Shown piece by piece: positions 47,781 to 60,602 of a stretch of DNA of 64,000 nt. The DNA lies in NCBI GenBank assembly GCA_027704905.1, contig CM051002.1, positions 3,265,086 to 3,329,085 of the forward strand, in the 5' to 3' direction. The position numbers and the translations under genes are program-made. Origin of the DNA: Muraenolepis orangiensis. Its lineage: Eukaryota; Chordata; Actinopteri; Gadiformes; Muraenolepididae. Under the pieces are notes generated by a model. That model made no database searches, was not told the DNA's origin, and worked only from the letters and a program-made list of their open reading frames with translations. The number at the start of each line of letters is the position of its first letter. Positions within the stretch are counted from its first letter, which is position 1.

Positions 47781-49250
47781 CCGTATTGACCCGAATATAA
47801 GACGACCCCGATTATAAGACGACCCCTCTTTTTCAAGACTCATTTTTGGACCAAATGTTTTTTTTATAAAGAAAATAATTTTATTTGAAAATAATGATAA
47901 CACACATCACACATTGTGTTCAAATTTGCCTAACTTGGCAAACAAAAACAAAACAGGCTAGATAGATTGCAATGAAACAGTAGTGCAATAAAACGGTAGT
48001 GCAATAAAATAGTAGAGCAATGAAACAGAACATCAGTCTATTGGTCACATTACGTCTTCTCATTCAGCTCGTCTTCTACATCGCTGGTTGTTCGCTCTCA
48101 CTCCCGCTATCGTCACTCACGGTGTCTGCTTCCCGTCTCCTCCCACATCACGTCATCCTTGCTGCCATGCATGGCATTTGATACGCAGCATTTCTCAAAC
48201 CCATTAATGATGCTTTCTGGGGAAACGTCAGCCCATGCTTGCAAGATCCATTCACAGAGCAAACGTACTGCAGGCTTTTGGATTTTTCCAGACGGTGTCA
48301 GTGCGTGATTAGCAGCCAGGAGCCACTCTGTGGATCTCTTGCGCAGATGAACCTTGAATGGTTTGTTAACGACCACATCCAACACCTGCAGCTGGCTTGT
48401 CATTCCGCCCGGTATGATCACTAGGTCACCATTCAACTCTTTCACTTGCTTTTTGAGTGGCGTTTTGAAGTGTCCACGGAAAGCATCCAGAATCAACATG
48501 TTCCTCTTCTTTCTGAGTCCCCCACGCCGTCTGCCCCACACCACCTTGAGCCAGTCCACCACATGCTCCGTCTCCATCCAGCCCTTTGCCTGGGCACATA
48601 CCATAATCCCCCACGTACTGGGGAAGTGTTGTCCCATCAGCGAGGCGCGTTAACATGACGGTTACTCGGCTCTTCTCGTTTCCAGTAGATCAGTAGATCA
48701 CTGATTTGTCGCCTTTCTTATGCACAGTGACAGATGTTTGCATGTCAACATACACAGGCGTTTGATCAGCATTGCCCATCTGATCAAGGGGGTATGAGTG
48801 CTTCTTCCTTAACTTGATCACATATCGCTGATAAGACAGTAGCTTCTCTCTGAAGTCTGAGGGCAGGCGCTGGGCTTGTCCTGCGTCGCAATGACAGTTG
48901 TTTGATGTCTCTGCTTCGTTTATCACCATTATCTTAAAATTGGCATCGTAACTTCGTCTCTCCTGTTTATTAACTTGCCCTACTTTTGAGGCACTTTTTT
49001 CAAGTTGGTCGCTGTGTCTCTCCATTTCTATCTCTCCAGGTAACTGTTTTTATGTACTGTTACTTTAAGACTTTGAGTTACTTTAAGTGTCGCGCGGTGT
49101 CTCGGAACACTCGTTTGGCGCGATCTGTTGTTGCGCAATTACATGTGCAATTACGGTACATCGAAAAGTCTAAACCCCGATTATAAAACGACCCCTCTTT
49201 TCAGATTTTTTCTAGGAAAAAAAACCCGTCTTATATTCGGGTAAATACGG
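47781..49250 (-). mobile_element. Pogo-family DNA transposon, 1,470 bp
   Basis: Terminal inverted repeats of about 24 bp: CCGTATTGACCCGAATATAA at the left end, and the right end reads CCGTATTTACCCGAATATAA on the opposite strand. TA flanks both ends (47,779-47,780 and 49,251-49,252), the Tc1/mariner target duplication. GATTATAARACGACCCCTCT is repeated in direct orientation inside both ends. The minus strand carries a decayed Pogo transposase. Confidence 0.93.
48113..49025 (-). pseudogene. decayed Pogo DDE transposase
   Basis: Pogo transposases bind TIRs with an N-terminal helix-turn-helix and cut with a DDE core. The N-terminal piece (49,025-48,690) reads ERRSYDANFKIMVINEAETS, then jumps by deletion to LPSDFREKLLSYQRYVIKLR and the first catalytic Asp in GNADQTPVYVDM. 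After a stop near 48,688 and a frameshift near 48,630, the C-terminal piece (48,637-48,113) has the second Asp in NMLILDAFRGHFK, then PGGMTSQLQVLDVVVNKPFK and ESIINGFEKCCVSNAMHGSK with DDV near the end. The HTH middle is missing and the frame is broken, so it is inactive. Confidence 0.9.
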
Positions 49251-49252
49251 TA

Positions 49253-49512
49253 TATATATATGTAGAATCAGGCAACACCTGGTGACCCCTGGCCAAATAG
49301 ACTGTGTGTGTCCTGTGTGTATTATGATGATAATGATGATGATGATGATGATGATGAAAACAAGGGCTGCCTCTGGCCTGGCTGTATCAATTAGCCCGAG
49401 TCTGGAGAACAGTAATATATCCTAAGAGTCGGGGGATAGCGGTGTTGTGCAGGTGACATGAGTCTAATTGCGGTGTTCGTGTTGACACGTGTTTGTGCGT
49501 AATTACATACGT

Positions 49513-49514
<2 letters not shown>
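49253..49514. other. short unassigned stretch with (GAT)n
   Basis: (GAT)n at about 49,331-49,358. No gene recognised. Confidence 0.5.
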
Positions 49515-49600
<86 letters not shown>

Positions 49601-49705
49601 GTACATACGTAAGTGTGTGTGTGCCTACGTATGCGCGTGTGTGTGTGTGTGTGTGTTTGTGTGTATGCATGCGTGTGTGTGTGTGTGTGTGTGTGTGCAC
49701 ATGTG
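49515..49705. repeat. (GT)n microsatellite
   Basis: Pure GT at about 49,515-49,598, then GT with CGTACATACG and CGTATGCG breaks. Confidence 0.95.
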
Positions 49706-51290
49706 TCTCTGTATGCCTTATGTAAACATGTGTATAGCCCGTATAATTTGAGTGTGAGCAACAAGTATCAACAACTATATAAATTTGTTAAACTAAATTA
49801 TAAACTAAAAAAATAACTGTAAATGCCAAGATGTCTCTGTATGTGTGTTCTGTTCACTCTATTGACTATATCCACAGTTTGAATACATTTAGAGGGAATA
49901 CTACCCAAAGACATTATAAGACATTATCTGATAAACCTGATGAGAGAACCAGAGACAATAAATAAACATAAATATTGTATCCCTCCTTTGTGCATTGTGG
50001 GAAAAAACAAATGCACAATATGTGTGTTTCATACTTTTGGGGGGCAATGTGAACAACTTTATTTTAATTTTTTTATTTCTGTATCTCCTGTCAGGCTGCC
50101 AGCCGACTTTGGGAGTTTTCAGCTGCACGTCGTCACGATGTCCTGTAAGTCACTGGGAGAAGGAGTAACATGTGGGCTTGTCGTATGCTTCTGGAAGGGA
50201 TCTGCTACATTTTTTCTCCAATTAACAAACGGCTCAGACACATCTCCCCCTCTAAGCTTCACTCACTGTCTTTCTGGTCCGTTGCGGTTGGCTGCGTTTG
50301 GTAAAGGGAAACAGGCTCACAGGCCTGGTAGCACATCTCTACAGTTTGTGCTCCGGAGGACGGAAGAAAAAGAAGAAGCAACAAAAAAAAGTCAGATGGA
50401 AAACATTTAAGATACCAAGCAGAGCTGAAAACACTGTCAGGGTTACCACTTCTCGTGGAGATGCCTGGTGAGACATGTCTTCTGCCTTCCATGGCTAACA
50501 AAAGATTGTTGAGAGGAAGAAGAGGACCAGCAAACAGGGGTTTGTTGGTTTCTAATTAAACCGATGGAAGAAAGTTTTATCAACCAATTCTGTGAGCACA
50601 TTTTGGCACAATGAGGGAGTGTTTACTCACTTATATTCGTTAATTAACTTGTTGTTTGCATCAGATACTTTGAGGGAACCTACTTGAGACAATGATTCCC
50701 TCTCATTCATTGGTTGTCCAGCTTGTTTTTTCGAGCGACTGCACCAGAGATAGGACTCGGAGCCAGAGTGCTGAGAGTAGTGATTGAGATGCAGTTTGGC
50801 CAATCGTTTGGGTGCAGGGCTTAAGTTGAAGCCTACATGACCTCCATGAATGGTGCCATGCGAGAAGGGCGGGACATAAGGAGAAATGCCAAAGTAATGT
50901 AAAGTGATGCGACTGTAGGAAGCAAAAGAAGCCCAATCCCAGAAATGTCACAAAAAGGGGACCTGTGTGGGAAAAAGAGATCACATACCATACCCTCAAA
51001 AGAGTCAGTAAAAAAGATGCGTTTGGTCATTGTTGTCCATCACTGCTACATGGCGATAGGTTACCAAGAGCCATGGAGCCAGTTGACAGTTAGCTGAATG
51101 GCTGGGCTTGTCACAAAAAAAGAAAAGCACAACTGGGGCCGATTAGGACTTCTGCTTTGAACGGGGAGAGAGCGACTGGCAGCAGTTGGAGTTTGCATTA
51201 AGATAGTGGCTATAAAAAAACAATGAGGAGGCCGTTCTGAGGTGCTTATTGTAGAATGATGCCAGACGGCTGCTGATTTGTACGCCACAC
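49706..51290. other. unassigned sequence
   Basis: About 1.6 kb without a recognised gene. A 156-codon frame (49,940-50,410) and a 107-codon minus frame (51,061-51,384, overlapping the next repeat) show no domain I know and no splice or composition support. Confidence 0.4.
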
Positions 51291-51292
51291 GA

Positions 51293-51680
51293 GAACTGAA
51301 CTCAGTCAAACACTGACACTGACTGTGCTGTGCTACCACAATACTGTACTGTTTGACTGTTACTGGACTGTTCTGTGTAACCACAATACTGTACTGTTAG
51401 ACTGTCACTGGGCTGTCAGTGTAACTACAATACTGTACTGTTGGACTGTCACTGGGCTGTCTGTGTAACTACAATACTGTACTGTTGGACTGTTACTGGA
51501 CTGTACAGTGTAACTACAATACTGTACTGTTGGACTGTTACTGGACTGTTCTGTGTAACCACAATCCACAGTCCAACAGTACAGTATTGTAGTTACACTG
51601 TACAGTCCAGTAACAGTCCAACAGTACAGTATTGTGGTAGCACAGCACAGTCAGTGTCAGTGTTTGACAGAGTTCAGTTC
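51293..51680. repeat. large foldback with ~44-bp tandem repeat
   Basis: Outer arms 51,293-51,353 and 51,620-51,680 pair at 60 of 61 positions. Between them a ~44-bp unit (ACAATACTGTACTGTTGGAC, GTTACTGGACTGT, GTGTAAC) runs about five times on the plus strand. It is then met by its own reverse complement from about 51,567, so longer or shifted pairings are possible. No coding sequence. Confidence 0.9.
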
Positions 51681-51709
51681 TTGTATGGCTTGCACAACGT
51701 ACATATAGA

Positions 51710-51765
51710 GAGAGAGACATAAAGAGAGAGAGACTCACACAGACACGGACAGACACACACACACA

Positions 51766-51808
<43 letters not shown>
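51710..51808. repeat. GA-rich then (CA)n microsatellite
   Basis: AGAGAGAG at 51,707-51,733, ACAGACAC variants, then CA to 51,808. Confidence 0.92.
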
Positions 51809-51810
<2 letters not shown>

Positions 51811-52077
51811 AGCATCCCGGTAAGGCATGTCAAAAGATTAGGGTAAGTGTTTTCCTACCCTCATAAACGCAAATGGCATCTGTGTCAATCACCCATGCTG
51901 GGTGGCATTTCTCTTTTGGCTTTTCTACTGTCTTGGGATAATGAACAGCATTTGGCTGTCAGTCAGCAGCAGCGGCTGCCTGTGTAAGTTGTAACCCATC
52001 GCTTATTCATGCAGCGCAACACCTGAGACAGCTGTACACAGATAGGGAATGGCTTCCCCTCCACTCCCCCCCCCCCG
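51809..52077. other. unassigned sequence
   Basis: No gene or repeat recognised; a short poly-C lies at about 52,068-52,077. Confidence 0.4.
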
Positions 52078-52160
52078 GTGTGTGTGTGTGAGTGTGTGTG
52101 TGTGTGTGTGTTTGTGTGTTTGTGTATGTATGTTTGTGTCTGTGTGTATGTATGTGTATA

Positions 52161-52221
<61 letters not shown>

Positions 52222-52260
52222 ATGTGTGTGTGTATGTGTTTGTGTGTGTGTATGTGTATT
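52078..52260. repeat. GT-rich microsatellite
   Basis: GT with TATG and TTTG variants, abutting the 5' truncation point of a LINE. Confidence 0.93.
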
Positions 52261-52700
52261 CAAGTTCCTCGGCGTGCACATCTCCGAGGACCTCACATGG
52301 TCCACGCACACCACACACGTGGTGAAAAGGGCCCAACAATGCCTGTATTTCCTCAGGCATCTGAGGAAATTCAGCATGGGCCCCCGCATCCTGAGAACAT
52401 TCTACCACCATGGAGAGTGTTCTTACAGGGTGTATCACCGCCTGGTACGGGAACTGCACCGCACTCGAGCACAGAGCGCTTCAAAGGGTGGTGCGGACGG
52501 CCCATTATATTGTTGGAGGTGAGCCCCCCTCCCTCCTGGATATATACAACCAGCAGTGCGCGGCCAAGGCCAAATGCATCATAAAAGACATCGCCATGAA
52601 CTGTATTCACTTTTACCGTCAGGCAGGCGATACCGCAGTATCAATTGCCGCACAAATAGACTTAGAGACAGCTTCCACAGTCAGGCCATCAGGCTGCTGA
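52261..52700 (+). pseudogene. C-terminal part of LINE reverse transcriptase (copy C)
   Basis: The first frame has FKFLGVHISEDLTWSTHTTH (RT motif E region) and RAQQCLYFLRHLRKFSMGPR. A frameshift near 52,405 moves reading to MESVLTGCITAWYGNCTALE and HRALQRVVRTAHYIVGGE. Another near 52,615 leaves the usual PSGRRYRS...RLRDSF...IRLLN end out of frame (QAGDTAVSIAAQIDLE). The palm domain is absent, so no activity is possible. Confidence 0.9.
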
Positions 52701-52975
52701 ACAAGTGCGTATAGCATATAACAATGTATATTTTATTACATTGATTTATATATATATATTGCTCTTTTTCTGTGTTGATATATTGCATTTTATATATTGC
52801 ATTTTTATATATTTAACTTATACAGTTTTGTACTTTTTTACCTATTTTTATTCTATTCTATTCTGTTTTTTATAACTGCTGTCTGTCGTCGGGTATTGCA
52901 CATAAGATTTCCACTCATTGCTTATACTTGTGTAAACTGTGAAGTGACAATAAACCTAACTTGAACTTTGTTCAT
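52261..52975 (+). mobile_element. 5'-truncated L2-clade LINE copy C
   Basis: Starts inside the RT at FKFLGVHISEDLTW, directly after the GT repeat. It runs through the ORF end (about 52,700), an AT-rich 3' UTR and a closing AATAAACCTAACTTGAACTT. It is the same family as the minus-strand fragment at 4,717-5,039. Confidence 0.9.
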
Positions 52976-53029
52976 GTGTGTTTATGTGTGTGTCTGTGTA
53001 TGCGTGCATATGTGTGTGTGTGCATGTGT
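52976..53029. repeat. GT-rich microsatellite
   Basis: GTGT with TATG and GCAT variants; it holds the insertion site of the next element. Confidence 0.9.
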
Positions 53030-53037
53030 GTGTGTGT

Positions 53038-54047
53038 CAGGGTTGCCACTAGGATTTCTTCTTGCCGGTCAAGTGTCCGGACAGAAATTCGAAACTTACC
53101 GGTCATGTTTCAAAAACAGTCTATATTACAAACACAACTATAATGTACACCTAGATTGACGAAAGAATGACAAAGACCTAAAATAAATGTGTCTATTTAA
53201 TGAACAACAAAACAAACAAGAACGATTGAGCAAAACCTCGTTAGCCGCAAAAATTTAGGCTATTTCAAAACCCCTGTAACATCTGTAGTGTCACGAGTGG
53301 GATTGGTCGGGGAGAACCAGAAGAGCTACAGTGGAGCTATAACATAAAGCTTTATTTAAAACACAACACAACTCAAACACAACACAAGAGAGTGATCAGG
53401 GACAGTCCAGGGGTCTGGGTACCGGGAGGTCGATACCCGGAGTACCGGCAGGTAGTAGACCGGCGAGTAGTCCGGGACGGGGGAGGAGTCTGGGTACCGG
53501 GAGGTCGAGTAGCGACAGGTACCAGACATGTAATTATAATGACCGGGGAGCTCGTATAGACCGGAGTAACACGAGACAGGCGGGTGACGCGGGATAGGTA
53601 CAGGATCTGGATCTCCGGGACATCAGCGTGGCGATTCTGTCCAGAATGTACGACGTAACATGAACAACGTGTGACGTGCAGTATGACGTACGACCTAACG
53701 CCGGGGTAACGGGAAGCCAGGGTCTATAGACCCCAGGTGAGGGGATTAGAAATCAGCCTTGCAATTGCCGACAGGTGTGTGTGGGCGCCGCCAGCGCACG
53801 TGGCTTGGCCACGCCCCCTGTTCAGTGACGTCGCTTGACGTCGATGAGAGGAGCGGCAGCTGATTGGTCCCTTCATTCGGTCACCCACTCAGGGGCAGTA
53901 ATAAAGCTGTCAAAACTCAAATGTCCAGGATCTATGTTTAGTATGAGCATTATTACCGGACATTTTGACCGGCAGGTTTTTAAATTACCGTTTTTTTATA
54001 ATTTTTACCTGCTAAAAAACGGTAAATACCGGCTAACGGAAACCCTG
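53038..54047 (+). mobile_element. hAT-like non-autonomous element copy 2, uninterrupted
   Basis: Ends CAGGGTTGCCACTAGG and CTAACGGAAACCCTG, 1,010 bp, flanked by GTGTGTGT on both sides (53,030-53,037 and 54,048-54,055). It aligns along its length with copy 1 at 19,827-21,859 and keeps ATGAGCATTATTACC where copy 1 carries the nested hAT. No transposase. A 233-codon frame starting inside it and running into the GA repeat is not a gene. Confidence 0.87.
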
Positions 54048-54112
54048 GTGTGTGTATGTGTATGTGTGTATGTGTGTATGTGTGTGTGTGTGTGTGTGTG
54101 GGGGGGGGCTTT
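54048..54112. repeat. (GT)n then poly-G
   Basis: GT/TATG repeats to about 54,101 and then a run of G. Confidence 0.9.
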
Positions 54113-54463
<351 letters not shown>

Positions 54464-54519
54464 TCTGATTTCCACTGAGCCGGGTCCCTCGACGTACCGC
54501 CTTTCTTCTCGAAGAAAGG

Positions 54520-54772
54520 TGTTGTTGTGTGTGTGAGTGTCTGTGTGTAGCTGTGTGTGTGTGTGTCTGTGTGTCTGTGTGTCTGAGTGTTGTGTATGTG
54601 TATAACTGCGTTATACATGTGTAGCATGTGTTTGTGCACTGGTGTGTACATGTGCGTATGTGTGCGTTTAAGTGTGTCTGTGTGTGTGTGTAATTGTTTG
54701 TGTATAAGTGTGTGCATAATTGTTTGTGTGAGTGTGTGTGTGCGTGTGTGTGTGTACATGTGTGCATGTGCT

Positions 54773-54810
<38 letters not shown>

Positions 54811-54880
54811 TAAGTGTTTGTATATAAGCATGTGCATAACTGTATTTATGTGTGTGTGCGCACGTGTGTGGTGCATGTGC
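54520..54880. repeat. GT-rich satellite with varied interruptions
   Basis: GT with CTGTGTG, ATAAGTGTG and AATTGTTTG words, and pure GT at about 54,777-54,810. Both strands stay open as low-complexity frames. Confidence 0.9.
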
Positions 54881-54886
54881 GGAGGT

Positions 54887-56385
54887 TTCAAGATTCAAGA
54901 TTCAAGATAACTTTATTTATCTCGAGGGAAATTAGGTGCAACAGTTGACACAGGGGTAATAAATGCACGCAAAATATACTAATACCTAAAAGCTAAAAAT
55001 GAAATAACAACAAACTAACTAAGCTAAACTAGTATAAACAAAATATAACTAAATGAACTCTAAATGAAATCTAAATGTATTGATAGATGAATTGCACAAT
55101 TTACAGTATTATTACAGTAATACGTAGGTATATACAATACACAACAATACGTATAGTGCAAATTGGCAGTAATAAAATACTAATAAATAACTCAGATGAA
55201 TACTGAAAAAGTGACATGTGAAAAGTGAAAAGTGAAATTGAATATACAGTGCAAAATTACAGTGAGAGGATTTACAGTGCATTGACCAAAATATAATAAT
55301 AATAACAGTGCGTTGGCCTCAGGTCACTGAGTCTCCACTGTCCCTATCACGACCCGAGGTAGATGAATTAAAGAGACTGATGGCCACAGGAAGAAAGGAC
55401 TTCCTATGGCGTTCTGTAGTACACCTGGGTGGAATGAGTCTGTTGCTGAAGGTGCTTCTGTAATGAGGTCAGCACCTGATGGATAGGGTGAGAGTTGTTG
55501 TCAAGGATACTACGCAGCTTGCGCAGCATCCTTCTCTCAGACACCACCAACAAGGAGTCCAGCTGGACCCCCAGGACAGCGCCAGCCTTCCTGATGATCC
55601 TGCTGATCTTGTTGGCGTCTGCTGATCTCAACCTGCTTCCCCAGCACACGACACCGGAGAAGATGGCACTGGCTACCACCGACTGGTAGAACATCTTCAG
55701 CATCATGTTACAAACGTTGAAGGACCGGAGCCTCCGCAAGAAGTAGAGACGGCTCTGGCCCTTCTTGTACACAGCCTCAGAGTTCTTGGCCCAGACCAGT
55801 TTGTTGTCCAGGTGAACTCCCAGGTATTTATATTCCTGAACAACTTCTGTGGACACACCCTTGATGGAAATGGGTGTGGGGGTAGATTTCCTCCTGCAGA
55901 AGTCCACCACCATCTCCTTCGTCTTGTCTGTGTTGAGCTGCATGTGGTTCAGCTCACACCACTCAACAAAGGAGTCCACGACGCCCCTGTACTCCTCATC
56001 GTTTCCCTCGCTGACACAACCAACAACTGCAGAGTCGTCCGAGAACTTCTGCAGATGGCAGGACACTGAGTTGAACTGAAAGTCTGAGGTGTACAGGGTG
56101 AACAGGAATGGGGAAAGATCCGTTCCCTGTGGAGCACCAGTGCTGCTGACCACAGAGTCAGAAACACAGTCCTGCAGTCTGACAAACTGTGGACGACCCG
56201 TCAAATAGTCTGTAATCCAGGAAACCAGGGAAGAGTCCACCTTCATCGCCGTCAGCTTACTCCCCAGCAGGGCAGGCCGGATGGTGTTGAACGCACTGGA
56301 GAAGTCCAAAAACATGATTCTCACAGTGCTCCCGGGTCTGTCCAAGTGGGCGTAGGCACGATGAAGCAGGAAGATGATGGCGAGT
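54887..56385 (-). mobile_element. 5'-truncated LINE with largely intact RT ORF
   Basis: On the minus strand: RT ORF to 55,404, a 3' UTR of about 500 bp and three TTGAATC-type tail units at 54,890-54,909. The 5' end abuts the GT/GTGC satellite at about 56,386. Its 3' UTR is the source family for the fragment nested at 5,889-6,092. Best assigned to the L2/CR1/Rex1 group. Confidence 0.9.
55404..56385 (-). CDS. LINE reverse transcriptase, partial (C-terminal ~325 codons)
   Basis: The longest coherent coding segment in the window. It would copy LINE RNA at a nicked chromosomal site. Open without stops from the truncation point: IIFLLHRAYAHLDRPGSTVR, then motif A with the first catalytic Asp (RIMFLDFSSAFNTI). 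Motif B is STGAPQGTDLSPFLF, where Asp replaces the usual Val. Motif C is KFSDDSAVVGC, an FSDD box with both catalytic Asp present. Then come LNTDKTKEMVVDF, motif E YKYLGVHLD and a thumb region LYFLRRLRSF. The family's endonuclease and RT fingers are missing because the copy is 5'-truncated; there is no true start codon, so no protein is expected. Confidence 0.88.
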
Positions 56386-56387
56386 GG

Positions 56388-57339
<952 letters not shown>

Positions 57340-57400
57340 ATTGTAAGTCGTTTCGGACAAAAGCGTCTGCTAAATGAGTAGTTGTATATGCTAAATGTAG
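57340..57400 (+). mobile_element. UnaL2-type LINE/SINE 3' end
   Basis: TTGTAAGTCGTTTCGGACAA and AAGCGTCTGCTAAATGAG form the conserved 3' hairpin of L2-type LINEs and partner SINEs. A diverged tail follows. Confidence 0.75.
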
Positions 57401-57654
57401 TTGAATTGAGTGGGAGCAGCCCTGTTGGCTGTTCAGAGTGAGGCCGGTCTGCTCGGTTCCGAGGGCCATCTGGACGGCTGAGATGCCGCTGGCCCCGCGA
57501 CCCTGAGTAGTAAACAGGGCAAAGGACAGTTGCTGGAGGTCATGCCACAGGCGGGATGTGGGGTTGGCCAGGTGGTAAGGCTGAAGGGGAAGGGGGAGTT
57601 AACGGGTCTCAGACTCTTGACTGCTTGTTCTACAGATCTCATGTTGTTCCTCTC
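57401..57654. other. unassigned sequence
   Basis: No gene recognised. Confidence 0.4.
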
Positions 57655-57658
57655 TTTT

Positions 57659-57722
<64 letters not shown>

Positions 57723-57727
57723 TCTCC

Positions 57728-57806
<79 letters not shown>
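57655..57806. repeat. (CT)n microsatellite
   Basis: About 150 bp of CT with three CCCTCT breaks near 57,718-57,740. Confidence 0.97.
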
Positions 57807-57807
<1 letters not shown>

Positions 57808-57829
57808 GAATGAATTCCCTACAATTTAA

Positions 57830-58240
57830 CACTATATACTATACTATGTCCTAAACTTATACTATACAACGCTATACTATGGCAATACTGTACACAATAA
57901 ACATAACAATATAAAGAACAATAAAGTGACTGATGGATGATATATACACAAGTTGAATTGGGCAAAAAGCATAAAAAACCATTTAGTGCCAGTGCCAGTC
58001 GTGCAGCAGCATCATGGACACAGTGCAGTACAGTGCAGAACACTGCAGTAAATGTAATGAGTCCAAAAAGTCCACCAAATGTATGATAGTGTAATGAAAT
58101 ATGGATGACAATGTTACCATAGTAGCAATACTTCTGGCAGTTCAGTAGGTGCACTGTCTGTGGATAAAATGCTGTCCTCGAACCTGGTAGTCCTTTTACG
58201 GATGCTGCGAAACCGGCGACCGGACCTGGAGTTGGCTGGT
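57830..58240 (-). mobile_element. 5'-truncated L2-clade LINE, 3' end
   Basis: The minus strand holds the final RT codons near 58,145-58,235 (CCGGTCGCCGGTTTCGCAGC) and the GGCAGTGCGCCTACTGAAC-like junction, then the 3' UTR with GCACT repeats. The UTR ends near GTATAGTATAGTGTTAAATT without a clear tail, next to (CT)n. Confidence 0.83.
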
Positions 58241-59099
58241 CCTGTTAAACATGTACACTTGCCCCTGCAGCTATGGGTGGCATAGCTACAACATACAGTC
58301 ACTGTATGGTAGATACTCTCAACTCTGTGACCTAGGGATTCAATTCCCACACGTGTGCCTCTTTCCCATATTCCTTCAGGTGTGACGCACGTACACACTG
58401 AGGCAGTATGGAAACGAGGCAGATTGAATTTACAGATCTTTACGTGTTCAGGTTCTAACGTAACAACGTCCCTGTGTAACATAGCATAAGTGGTCCCAGA
58501 GGGACCCACATGGACAAGGCTGGTGTGTTGTGTTTGCCCTTCTGAGAACCAGTGCTGGCTGCCAAAGTGTGGACCCGCGCCAAAAGTCTACCAGGTAGCC
58601 TTTGGGAGCTGCAGTCTCCCTGATGGATGGCCTACCTAGAGCACAGTACGCATCTACGTTAAACCACCAGGCCAGCTGCTTCTGTGTTCTCCTGTTTCAC
58701 TGTCCTCCTTTTGTATATATTTGTTCAACAGCGCAGTTTTCAACCTGGGAACTCAAGAGTTGACGGTGCAGTCCATTTTCGGAACAGAGATGCTATATTT
58801 GTTGTGGGAGAGACAAGAGGGGATGAAGTTGCTGTTGGGTTGAGGGGAGGGGAGGGGAGGGGGAGGGGGAGGAGAGGGAGAGGGGAGGTTCTGTACCCCA
58901 GAGTGAAACCCTAAACTTTTTTGGGAGTGTGAAAGGAGACCACAAGGAGAACATTTATCTTGTTATGGCGCACTGAGGATTTATTATGACCGAGAGAGCC
59001 GGTGCGTCATCGTGCGTTATGCTACTGGTGGATGTGAGCCCATTTTGCATCTACTCTGCAAAATATGCACAGTTGTGTACAGCAAGTTTGAAAAACTAT
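58241..59099. other. unassigned sequence with a G-rich tract
   Basis: GGGGA/GGGGGA repeats at 58,835-58,889 could form a G-quadruplex. A loose pol III A-box/B-box pair (near 58,268 and 58,338) is not enough to call a tRNA or SINE. No gene recognised. Confidence 0.4.
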
Positions 59100-59140
59100 T
59101 TGTGTATGTGTGTGTGTGGTGTGTGTGTGTGTGTGTGTGT
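59100..59140. repeat. (GT)n microsatellite
   Basis: About 40 bp of GT with one GGTG break. Confidence 0.92.
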
Positions 59141-59495
59141 CACCAAAGGTCTCTTTGTGTTTTGATTCTACTTTTGCTGCAGCCTTCATCATTACCTTAC
59201 AGGGAAACTTGTGGCTTTTTTTTGGGTCAACCATCCTGGAAATTAGTTGAGTATTGAGCGAGACTGCAACCAAGGAAAGTCTGCATTTGTAACAGCCCCC
59301 CACCCACTGACAGCCTCAGATTGTTTGACAACATTATGGAAAGGATCCCTAAAGAGAAATACAACTTTTTTAGCATGATCCGGTCTCTTTGTGAACTGAA
59401 ATCTCACAAAATCAGCTGAATATTCGGCCATGACTTTAAAAATGTTTAGTGAACACTAATCTACAATTTCTGTAGTCTGAAACAACAAACTCTTA
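59141..59495. other. unassigned sequence
   Basis: No gene or repeat recognised. Confidence 0.4.
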
Positions 59496-59745
59496 AATCT
59501 GGAGGATTGAATCCTCTTTATTGGTCACATACATGTACACACACAGTGAAGTTGGTTTCTCTTCATTTAACCCATCCTAGTATTAGGACCAGTGGGCAGC
59601 TTTTGTTGAACAGTGCCCGGGGAGCAGTGTAGGGGTCAGGCGCCTTGCTCAAGGGCACCACGGCATAACATGTAAAGTTCTCACTCTGTACACTCTGTTT
59701 CTGGGACTTGAACCGGCAACCCTCCAGTTCCCAAGAAACTCTCTG
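59496..59745 (-). mobile_element. tRNA-derived SINE, copy 2
   Basis: Read on the minus strand: GGTTCAAGTCCC B-box (59,703-59,714), CCTTGAGCAAGGCGCCTGAC and the conserved end AATAAAGAGGATTCAATCCT. The A-box side is damaged. Its body and 3' end match copy 3. Confidence 0.85.
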
Positions 59746-60600
59746 GCTCTGTCTGTGTTTGAGTGTGCGTCATGAGACACGATGACATTGGTAAAGATAC
59801 AGAAAATTGAATCATCCGAATAGGAAAATACAATTCATGATTATCATTCTTTTCCATTCAAGAAGAAAACCAATTTCCCAGTTCTGCTGAGGGAGTGAGT
59901 GATGACGAACGGTGCATCTCAGTTTGGAGGGAACCTGACCACACGGCCCTGAGCAGCAGGCCACATCCGTATCCATCCATGTGATGACGTCCATAGGTGT
60001 GCACGTGGGCGTGCGCCAGCAGCGGGGATGACGGCGACAGCTTGATCAGGGCCCGTCCTTTCTCAACCCCCCACGTGCAGTGCTACCCGCAGCGCTTTTT
60101 AGTGCAATGACATGGGTTTTTACACATCAATTAGCAATCCAATTAAGCCTGGATGTGATGAATCGCGCCGATTACCCTGATCAGTCAGTGGCAACGAGAG
60201 ACAGAGACACGCCACATACACACGTGCCCCCCCCCTCCCCTACCACACTGAGAAGGGGGCTCTCATTGAATATGTGTTAGAAGGGAATTGCTTAATCCTT
60301 GAATTATGTTCAAAATTATGAATTATGAGGTTTCTTTATATTTGCCATTTTGCTCAAATCAAGATTAATGCACTTTGGGTCTGTGTTATTTCTGTGTTCA
60401 GTTAAATTATGCCGCACCATCATACTGAAGTTAAGACGCTAATTCACTGCTATAGGCCCTGCAATGTTCCACTCATTCCCCTCTTTCGTATGCAGGTGTT
60501 GATAATCCTCTGAATGCACACACAATAACTTTACTACTCGGTTCACTTGACCTTCCCATCCAAATGGTCACAAGTTGCTGCTTTATGGCAGAGCAGAACA
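59746..60600. other. unassigned sequence
   Basis: No gene recognised; a short poly-C lies at about 60,227-60,234. Confidence 0.4.
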
Positions 60601-60602
60601 AG

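Noticed and set aside
49940..50410. 156-codon frame in unassigned sequence
   Set aside because: No domain recognised, no flanking splice pattern, and the composition is like its surroundings; kept only as unassigned sequence.
58262..58350. Possible tRNA or SINE head (GGCATAGCTACA and GGATTCAATTCC)
   Set aside because: No cloverleaf can be drawn and the body does not match the SINE copies in this window.
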